Of a stretch of DNA of 64,000 bases, positions 58,309-64,000 are shown one piece after another. Position numbers and translations under genes: made by a program. Position 1 is the stretch's first letter, and every line of letters begins with the position of its first letter. Origin of the DNA: CAYOSF01 sp964406605 (GTDB lineage Bacteria > Chloroflexota > Dehalococcoidia > DSTF01 > RBG-16-68-14); contig CAYOSF010000008.1 in assembly GCA_964406605.1 (NCBI GenBank), positions 1 through 64,000 of the forward strand, written 5' to 3'. Below the pieces are notes generated by a model. The model did no database searches, had not been told where the DNA came from, and saw nothing but the letters and a program-made list of their open reading frames with translations.

Positions 58309-59427
58309 ATGGCGCAGGAACCCCCGCCGCCGGAACTCGAAGGGCCGCCGGCTCCCCCGCCGCCGCTGGAATTCGACGCGGAGCGGGCGCCCCGGCCGAC
58401 CGTGGGGCCGCCTCTTCCTGAGCGACGTTCTCGCCGCTGGTGGCTCGCCGTCCCGGTCGCCCTGGTCGTGTACTTCTTCCTGGTGCTCGTCACGCTCGTG
58501 CAGCCGGTGTCCGTCGCCGGCGTCTCGCTCACGGTGCCGATCCCCGGCGTCTCGCCCGCCCTGCTCTTCGGGCTGCCGGACCGCCCGTTCACCGTGCTCG
58601 TTGTCGGGCTGGACATCCGGCCGACGCAGGACGGCCCCTCGCGTACCGATTCCATCCTCCTGCTGCGCGTCGACCCCGGGAGGAACCGCGCCGGTATTCT
58701 GAGCATCCCGCGCGACACGATGATGGAGGTGCCACTCGAGGATGGCGGCTACGTCGAGGATCGGGTCAACACGGCGTTCGTGTACAACTGGACGGCCGAT
58801 GATCCCGACCTGGCAGTGGCCGCCCTGGCGCAAACCATTGAGCACAACCTGGGGCTGAAAGTGGACTACTACGTCACCTTCGACCAGCGCGGCGCGGCAA
58901 GCGTGATCGATGCGGCAGGTGGCGTCACCGTGATGGTGCTCGAGGCGTTCGGTCAGGACGACTACTCGGACGACGACGTCAACGTGGTTCCCCAGTTCTT
59001 CGAACAGGGAAAGCAGCATCTGAACGGGTACGAGGCGGTCGCGTACGGGCGCATCCGGGAGGGAACGAGCGACTTCGACCGGATCAGGCGCCAGCAGCAG
59101 GTGGCCGAGGGATTGGTGGAGCAGCTCTCGTCGCCCACGAGTCTGCGCCGGCTCCCAGGTGTCTGGGACGCTTACCGCGACGCGGTGGAGACCGACCTGA
59201 ATCTGAGGCAGAGCGCCGGGCTATTCGTGTTTCTCAAGCGCATCGGAACGGACCGTATCGTCACCCGGTCGCTGGGAGACGCCGCGGTCTCGTGCACCCG
59301 ATGTTCGGCGGCGCTGGTGCAGTTGCTGCCGGACGAGACGGCGCGCATCATCGACGAGGCGTTCGAGGGCGAAGGGCTGGGTCAGACCGCCGCCCAACTC
59401 CTGATAGCGGCCGGGGTCACGCCGTAG
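58309..59427 (+). CDS. LytR-CpsA-Psr (LCP) family cell-wall ligase-like protein
   Basis: 372 aa. A Pro-rich cytoplasmic N-terminus, one helix at about 45-68, then the extracytoplasmic LCP domain. Key segments: V-V-G-L-D-I-R, R-T-D-S-I-L-L-L, L-S-I-P-R-D-T-M and the Arg-rich A-Y-G-R-I-R-E-G-T-S-D-F-D-R-I-R-R. These are the phosphate- and lipid-binding residues. LCP proteins attach glycopolymers to the wall or to glycans. The start is ATG 58309; the GTG options upstream lack support. Confidence 0.9.
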   Translation: MAQEPPPPELEGPPAPPPPLEFDAERAPRPTVGPPLPERRSRRWWLAVPVALVVYFFLVLVTLVQPVSVAGVSLTVPIPGVSPALLFGLPDRPFTVLVVGLDIRPTQDGPSRTDSILLLRVDPGRNRAGILSIPRDTMMEVPLEDGGYVEDRVNTAFVYNWTADDPDLAVAALAQTIEHNLGLKVDYYVTFDQRGAASVIDAAGGVTVMVLEAFGQDDYSDDDVNVVPQFFEQGKQHLNGYEAVAYGRIREGTSDFDRIRRQQQVAEGLVEQLSSPTSLRRLPGVWDAYRDAVETDLNLRQSAGLFVFLKRIGTDRIVTRSLGDAAVSCTRCSAALVQLLPDETARIIDEAFEGEGLGQTAAQLLIAAGVTP

Positions 59428-59428
59428 G

Positions 59429-59518
59429 CTAGAAGAACTCCTTCAGCGAGCTGTACGCCCACCAGGCGACGCCCACGACGAGCACAAGGTACAATACCTC
59501 ACCAACGGATACGTCCAC
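59429..59518 (-). CDS. Small single-pass membrane protein, 29 aa
   Basis: GTG 59518, with GAAGG 5 nt upstream. Reads M-D-V-S-V-G-E-V-L-Y, a hydrophobic L-V-L-V-V-G-V-A-W-W-A-Y, then S-S-L-K-E-F-F and TAG. One helix with an N-terminal acidic and C-terminal basic end. It is downstream of the carboxyltransferase gene by 128 nt on the same strand. No family recognised. Too short for certainty. Confidence 0.35.
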   Translation of the reverse strand: MDVSVGEVLYLVLVVGVAWWAYSSLKEFF

Positions 59519-59646
59519 GATAGCCTTCTAGGCCGGGGAACATTCTAGGGCGGGGAGTTTCCGGCCGCGTCACACCTACTAACGCTGCAGGGGCGCGTTC
59601 GTTCCAACTGGAAAGGGCTGGCGCTGAAGGGATCGCTCAGAGACGG

Positions 59647-61197
59647 CTAGAGCGGGATGTTGCCGTGCTTCTTGCGAGGTATTTCGTCGGTCTTGTCCCG
59701 CAACATCTCGAGCGCGCGGACCACTTTGATTCGGGTGTCACGCGGGTCGATGACGTCATCGATGTAGCCGCGCGAAGCGGCCACGTACGGGCTGGCGAAC
59801 CGTGCCTTGTACTCGTCTATCAGGCGCTGCCGGGTCTCTTCCACCTTCTTCGCCCTGCCCAGCTCGGCGCGGTGGATGATGTTGACCGCGGCGTCCGGCC
59901 CCATGACCGCGATCTCCGCGGTGGGCCAGGAGAGGTTCACGTCCGCGCGTAGGTGCTTGGAGCCCATGGCGTCATAGGCGCCGCCGTAGGCCTTGCGGAC
60001 GATGACGGTCACCTTGGGTACCGTCGCCTCGGAGTACGCGTAGACGAGCTTGGCGCCATGGGCGATGATGCCCCCGTACTCCTGGGACTTGCCCGGGAGG
60101 TATCCTCCCGTGTCCACAAAGGTGAGGATCGGGATGTTGAAGGCGTCACAGAAGCGAACGAAGCGGGCCGCCTTGCGGGAGGAATCGATGTCCAGCACGC
60201 CGGCGAGGTAGAGGGGCTGGTTGCCCACGATGCCGACGGTGCGCCCCATCACCCGGGCAAAGCCGACGATCATGTTCTGGGCGAAGTGCTCTTGCACCTC
60301 CATGAAGTCGCCCGCGTCCACGACGCGGTAGATCACCTCCCGGATGTCGAACGGCTTCCTCTCATCGTCCGGGATGATGCGCAGCAGATCCTCGTCCCTG
60401 CGCTTGGGGTCGTCTCCCGTCTCCATGAGCGGCGGATCATCCATGTTGTTCAGGGGCAAGAATGAGACGAGCCGGCGCACCTCCTGCAGGCATTCCTCTT
60501 CGCCTTCGACGGCGAAGTGGCAGATGCCGCTGCGGGTAGCGTGGGCCATGGCGCCGCCCAGCTCTTCGTGGGTGATGTCCTCGCCCGTCACGGCCTTGAT
60601 GACGTCCGGGCCCGTGATGTACATCTGCGACCGCCCCTCGCTCATGAAGATGAAGTCCGTGATGGCCGGGGAGTAGACGCCGCCGCCCGCGCAGGGCCCC
60701 ATGATCACGGAGATCTGCGGGATCACGCCGGAGGCGAGGGTGTTACGCAGGAAGATGTCGCCGTAGCTGGCGAGCGAGTCCACGCCCTCCTGGATGCGGG
60801 CACCTCCCCCGTCGTTGATGCCGATCATCGGCGCGCCGTTCCTTACGGCCAGGTCCATGACCTTCGCCATCTTCTCACCCACCACCTCGGACAGGGAGCC
60901 GCCGAACACCGTGAAGTCCTGGGAGAAGACGTACACGGGACGCCCCTCGATCTTGCCCCAGCCGGTGACCACGGCGTCGCCGAGGTACCTCTGCTGAGCT
61001 ACGCCGAACTCCGTGCCGCGGTGGAGGACAAGTTCATCGAACTCCTCGAAGCTGCCTTCGTCCAGGAGCAGCTTCAGCCGTTCGCGGGCGGTCAGCTTCC
61101 CCCGCTCGTGCTGGGCGTCGACGCGCTTCTGGCCGCCGCCCAGCTTGGCCTGTTCTTTGAGTTCTTCGAGATGGCTAAGCAGTTCTTCTGTAGACAT
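59647..61197 (-). CDS. Acyl-CoA carboxylase carboxyltransferase subunit (propionyl-CoA carboxylase beta-like)
   Basis: 516 aa, full length, ATG 61197. N-terminal R-G-K-L-T-A-R-E-R-L, the biotin-carboxyl/acyl-CoA sites G-I-N-D-G-G-G-A-R-I-Q-E-G and G-P-C-A-G-G-G-V-Y-S-P-A, then D-T-G-G-Y-L-P-G and C-terminal K-K-H-G-N-I-P-L, typical of PccB/MmdA. It carboxylates propionyl- or acetyl-CoA, with a separate biotin subunit not in the window. No zinc ribbon as in AccD. Confidence 0.9.
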   Translation of the reverse strand: MSTEELLSHLEELKEQAKLGGGQKRVDAQHERGKLTARERLKLLLDEGSFEEFDELVLHRGTEFGVAQQRYLGDAVVTGWGKIEGRPVYVFSQDFTVFGGSLSEVVGEKMAKVMDLAVRNGAPMIGINDGGGARIQEGVDSLASYGDIFLRNTLASGVIPQISVIMGPCAGGGVYSPAITDFIFMSEGRSQMYITGPDVIKAVTGEDITHEELGGAMAHATRSGICHFAVEGEEECLQEVRRLVSFLPLNNMDDPPLMETGDDPKRRDEDLLRIIPDDERKPFDIREVIYRVVDAGDFMEVQEHFAQNMIVGFARVMGRTVGIVGNQPLYLAGVLDIDSSRKAARFVRFCDAFNIPILTFVDTGGYLPGKSQEYGGIIAHGAKLVYAYSEATVPKVTVIVRKAYGGAYDAMGSKHLRADVNLSWPTAEIAVMGPDAAVNIIHRAELGRAKKVEETRQRLIDEYKARFASPYVAASRGYIDDVIDPRDTRIKVVRALEMLRDKTDEIPRKKHGNIPL

Positions 61198-61374
61198 CGA
61201 TACCGTCTCAATCTCGTATGACGAGCCCGGCCTGCCCCGATGCCTCGGGACCGAGCCGGGCTGGGTCTATCGGGGAGGCGGCCGGCCCTCTGGGCCGCTC
61301 ACGGCGAAGGTAGCACAGGCCCCACACCCGTGCAAGACGGCCCTCGATCGCCTTGATGCAGCATCCCGGAACCT

Positions 61375-62850
61375 TCACCGTGCCGCTCTCCACTCCCAGT
61401 AGGCCGCGTACCGGCTCAGGGCCCAGGCGGCGCGCTCCACAGTCGGGAAGACGGCCAGGCCCGCCTCCACCAAAAGCGAACGCGCGTCGTTGACGGCGCG
61501 CCAGCGGTTCTCCTTCGGCGAGTCGGCCGGCCCGAGCACAAACGCGATCGGCTTGCGAGAGCGCCTGCCGATGTCGGCGAAGCGCCCGACGATATGGCTC
61601 AGACGGCGCGCGAAGTCGGGCCGGCCCAGCACCCAGTCCTCTCCTACGTTCGCGATGAGGAGGTCGTACGCGGGACTCTCCAGCATCATCTCCAGGATGG
61701 CCGCGCCTGAGACCCCGGCCCCCGCGCCCGCCAGGATCGACTGATCGACGGGGTTGCCCACCCAGTCCCAGAGCTGAGGCGAGCGCTCGCGCAGCTCCGC
61801 GCGGATCCCGTCCGTCAGCGGTGGCACCGGCAGCCCCAACTCCGTGCAGATGTCGGCGCACTGGACGGCGCGGCCCCCACCCCCGCCGACGGCGCCTACC
61901 CGGCGTCCGGGCGCTCCGGCGGGACGCGGCAGCAGCGCGAAGGCGACCAGCAGGTCGATGAGCTCGTCCTGCGTCTCCACCTCCAGCGCGCCCGCCTGGC
62001 GGAGTGCGCCTCGCCACACGTCGTGGGATCCGGCCAGCGCGGCCGTGTGCGAGACGGCGGAGCGCGCGCCGGCCGCCGTCCGTCCGGCCTTGAGGATGAC
62101 CGTGGGCTTCGCCGCGGCGGCCGAGCGGAGGGCGTCCAGGAGGCGGCGCCCGTCGCGCGTGCCCTCGATGTAGGCGGAGATCACCTCCGTCTCCGGGTCC
62201 TGGGCCAGGTAGGAGAGGAAGTCCGCCTCGTCCAGGTCCAGCGCGTTGCCGTAGCTGAGGGCGAGCCGGTACCCGACCCCGCGCACGTCGCTGTGGAGGA
62301 GGACCTCAGTGGTGTTGTTCCCGCTCTGGGAGATGAAGGCGGCGTTCCCGACGCGCCGCGGCAGGTCGGGCCGGAAGGAGAGGCCCCAGGCCGGGTCGTG
62401 CAGTCCCATGCAGTTGGGCCCGATGAGCCGGACGCCCGCTTCGCGGGCGTGGCGCAGCACCTCGCGCTCCAGATCGGCCGCGTCCGGGCGGCCCGTCTCG
62501 CTGAAGCGTCCGGTGAAGAGCTGCACGGCGCGCACGCCCTTCTCGGCACAGGCGTCCAGCATCTCCGGCACGCCGCCGGAGGGGATGCAGGAGATGACGA
62601 AGTCGGCCCGGCCGGGGATCGCCCGCAGGTCCGGATAGACGGCCAGGCCCAGGATCTCCCGCTCGCGCGGATGCACCGGGTAGACCGGCCCCTGGAACCC
62701 GAAGTCGATCAGGCAGCGGAGGTAGTCGTACCCCGGCCTGTCGGTGTTGGCCGAGGCGCCCACGACGGCTATCGACCGCGGGCGCAGCAGCGCGCCGATG
62801 TCATGCGCGCTCGCTATCGTGCCCGCTCCGGCCGTCCGCTGCTGCTCCAT
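61375..62850 (-). CDS. NDP-forming acyl-CoA synthetase-type protein (CoA-binding and ligase domains)
   Basis: 491 aa from ATG 62850. CoA-binding domain with S-I-A-V-V-G-A-S-A and V-H-P-R-E-R-E-I-L-G, then flavodoxin-like ligase domains with F-I-S-Q-S-G-N and the phospho-His segment V-S-H-T-A-A-L-A-G. It corresponds to the alpha part of acetate-CoA ligase (ADP-forming) and the succinyl-CoA ligase superfamily. The ATP-grasp half is absent. May work with a separate beta subunit. Substrate unknown. Confidence 0.85.
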   Translation of the reverse strand: MEQQRTAGAGTIASAHDIGALLRPRSIAVVGASANTDRPGYDYLRCLIDFGFQGPVYPVHPREREILGLAVYPDLRAIPGRADFVISCIPSGGVPEMLDACAEKGVRAVQLFTGRFSETGRPDAADLEREVLRHAREAGVRLIGPNCMGLHDPAWGLSFRPDLPRRVGNAAFISQSGNNTTEVLLHSDVRGVGYRLALSYGNALDLDEADFLSYLAQDPETEVISAYIEGTRDGRRLLDALRSAAAAKPTVILKAGRTAAGARSAVSHTAALAGSHDVWRGALRQAGALEVETQDELIDLLVAFALLPRPAGAPGRRVGAVGGGGGRAVQCADICTELGLPVPPLTDGIRAELRERSPQLWDWVGNPVDQSILAGAGAGVSGAAILEMMLESPAYDLLIANVGEDWVLGRPDFARRLSHIVGRFADIGRRSRKPIAFVLGPADSPKENRWRAVNDARSLLVEAGLAVFPTVERAAWALSRYAAYWEWRAAR

Positions 62851-62913
62851 GCGTGAGGCGAGTGTAGCGGAGGGTGCGGGTGGGGGCAATTGGGGCGGGA
62901 CTGACAAGAGCGA

Positions 62914-62940
62914 CAGGCCCCCGCCTCAGGCGGGGGCCTG
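62914..62940. terminator. 12-bp perfect hairpin downstream of tRNA-Glu
   Basis: CAGGCCCCCGCC-TCA-GGCGGGGGCCTG, 13 nt past the tRNA-Glu CCA end. No T-run follows on either strand, so termination is probable but not certain; it could also stop transcription ahead of the CoA-ligase gene. Confidence 0.65.
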
Positions 62941-62953
62941 CCTATCGGTGATC

Positions 62954-63030
62954 TGGTAGCGCATGGGGGATTCGAACCCCCGATCTCCGCCTTGAGAGGG
63001 CGGTGTCCTGGGCCACTAGACGAATGCGCC
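62954..63030 (-). tRNA. tRNA-Glu (anticodon CTC)
   Basis: 77 nt with encoded CCA. Acceptor GGCGCAT/ATGCGCT, anticodon stem CCGCC/GGCGG with loop CTCTCAA (anticodon CTC), T loop TTCGAAT. Downstream of tRNA-Gln and gltX on the same strand. Confidence 0.94.
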
Positions 63031-63041
63031 CCGTTGGTCAG

Positions 63042-63060
63042 CGTCCGCCTCTGGCGGACG
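63042..63060. terminator. Hairpin between tRNA-Gln and tRNA-Glu
   Basis: CGTCCGCC-TCT-GGCGGACG, 8-bp stem without a T-run. Could be a tRNA processing spacer or weak terminator. Confidence 0.4.
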
Positions 63061-63079
63061 GATCACCCTAACCGCTGGT

Positions 63080-63153
63080 TGGCTGGGGAAGGAGGATTCG
63101 AACCCCCACATACGGATCCAGAATCCGCTGTCCTACCGTTAGACGATTCCCCA
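63080..63153 (-). tRNA. tRNA-Gln (anticodon CTG)
   Basis: 74 nt with encoded CCA. Acceptor TGGGGAA/TTCCCCA, anticodon stem GCGGA/TCCGT with loop TTCTGGA (anticodon CTG), T arm GGGGG/CCTCC. Confidence 0.94.
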
Positions 63154-63202
63154 ACGTTCGCTAAACAGAATACCATAGGCTCGAAAACCGCCGCAAAGCC
63201 GG

Positions 63203-63244
63203 GGAGACGCCTCTGAGGTCGTCTCCGAAGGGGGGCGAGCCCCC
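63203..63244. terminator. Two tandem hairpins downstream of gltX
   Basis: GGAGACG...CGTCTCC (63203-63226) and GGGGGC-GA-GCCCCC (63231-63244), about 20-60 nt past the gltX stop on the minus strand. No long T-run. They may attenuate readthrough into the tRNA genes. Confidence 0.4.
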
Positions 63245-63263
63245 GTGGGACTGCCCCGTCGCT

Positions 63264-64000
63264 TCAGTTCTGCGAGGAGAGCCGCTCGATCGCCTCATCG
63301 ATGCGGCGCAGGCAGCGCTCACGGCCCAGCACCTCCATGCTCTCGAAGAGGGGCGGTGAGACGGGCCGGCCCGTCGTCGCCACCCGCAGCGGCATGAACA
63401 GGTCGCCGGCCTTCAGCGACAGCTCTTCCGCCAGCGCGCGCAGAGCGGCCTCCAGCGGCTCGTGCTCCCACGATGGCACCGTCTCGATGCGTTCCTTCGC
63501 CGCCTGGAGAGCTTTCCCGGCGCCCTCGGCGTTGCCCTTGAAGCCCTTCCCTAACAGCTCTTCGACGGTGTACGGCAGGTCGTCGGTAAAGAAGCCCTCG
63601 GTCATGCGGGCGACCTCATCGAGGCGCTGGATGCGCTCCCGGATGAGCGGCACCAGTCCCCGCACCGTCTTGCCGTCGAGCGGCCGGGGCGCCGAGGCGG
63701 GCAGGTCCTGTTCGAGGCGCTCCGCGACCAGCTCGGCTAGGCGCTCATCGGGTAGATCGCGTAGGTAGACGCCGTTCATCCAGGTCAGCTTCTGCAGGTC
63801 GAAGACCGCCGGGTTCTTGCCCAGCCGCTCCAGGCTGAAGTGCTCGACGAACTGCTCGCGGGGGATGATGACCGTGTGGTCGTCCAGCGACCAGCCGATG
63901 AGGCCCAGGAAGTTGAACATCGCCTCCGGCAGGTAGCCCTGGTCGCGGTAATCGAGGACGGAGAGGGCGCCGTGGCGTTTGCTGAGCTTGGCCTTGTCGG
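63264..64000 (-). CDS. gltX: Glutamyl-tRNA synthetase (C-terminal part; continues past window)
   Basis: The frame is open to the window edge, reading K-A-K-L-S-K-R-H-G (the KMSKS-type ATP loop) then L-P-E-A-M-F-N-F-L-G-L-I-G-W-S. The helical C-terminal anticodon-binding region follows with L-D-G-K-T-V-R-G-L. The N-terminal H-I-G-H motif lies outside. Charges tRNA-Glu, and possibly tRNA-Gln if non-discriminating. Followed on the same strand by tRNA-Gln and tRNA-Glu. No glnS or gatCAB is in the window to settle which. Confidence 0.92.
   Translation of the reverse strand, partial: DKAKLSKRHGALSVLDYRDQGYLPEAMFNFLGLIGWSLDDHTVIIPREQFVEHFSLERLGKNPAVFDLQKLTWMNGVYLRDLPDERLAELVAERLEQDLPASAPRPLDGKTVRGLVPLIRERIQRLDEVARMTEGFFTDDLPYTVEELLGKGFKGNAEGAGKALQAAKERIETVPSWEHEPLEAALRALAEELSLKAGDLFMPLRVATTGRPVSPPLFESMEVLGRERCLRRIDEAIERLSSQN

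Overview
The window is a high-GC bacterial chromosome scaffold with one 100-N assembly gap (6558-6657). Gene content suggests a Chloroflexota member, probably Dehalococcoidia-like, and probably a metagenome assembly. The reasons are coenzyme F420 genes (cofD, a NADPH:F420 reductase, cofE), many secreted beta-propeller proteins, threonine/proline-rich linkers, lipoproteins, and no outer-membrane genes. No 16S rRNA is present, so taxonomy is an inference.

Layout. 1-4194: a catabolic trio (TPP enzyme cut by the window edge, IlvD/Edd dehydratase, Gfo/Idh/MocA dehydrogenase). 4412-8126: a large secreted trypsin-like protease interrupted by the gap. 8212-12711: small secreted proteins, a Tat-type Old Yellow Enzyme-like reductase, a lipoprotein with an acetoacetate decarboxylase fold, and a DUF1326 protein. 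12801-19331: secreted or anchored proteins (cohesin plus PD40 propeller, RCC1 propeller) sharing a C-terminal membrane tail, bracketed by a duplicated segment that ends inside tRNA-Ala. 19527-23926: an Fe-S type regulator, folC, fabF and galE. 23931-25514: a BglII-like restriction-modification pair. 26749-29083: F420 genes. 29094-30579: a secreted YWTD propeller gene bracketed by two nearly identical copies of the cofE 3' end.

30603-33234 holds a compact four-gene minus-strand operon behind a consensus promoter: an unrecognised protein, a Zn-ribbon/HTH regulator, a sensorless histidine kinase and a receiver-only response regulator. With the tail-bearing propeller genes, it is the best candidate for something undescribed. 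34004-45606 is mainly metabolic: SDRs including a FabL-type enoyl-ACP reductase, a methyltransferase, an MFS transporter, a FAD oxidoreductase, DUF4389, GrpB, an MNT-HEPN fusion, ilvD, two DedA proteins and rimI. 45693-50386 has a heterodimeric ABC exporter with a probable leaderless promoter, then a structured leader and a zinc-ribbon class III cyclase. 50447-56182 has thyX, a prepilin peptidase-like protein and a three-gene secreted operon that includes a repeat protein with a dockerin-like end.

56415-64000 has a UbiA-type prenyltransferase, a universal stress protein, an LCP ligase, an acyl-CoA carboxylase carboxyltransferase, an NDP-forming CoA ligase-type protein, and the gltX-tRNA-Gln-tRNA-Glu series running off the edge. 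All functional assignments come from reading motifs by eye; no database search was run.
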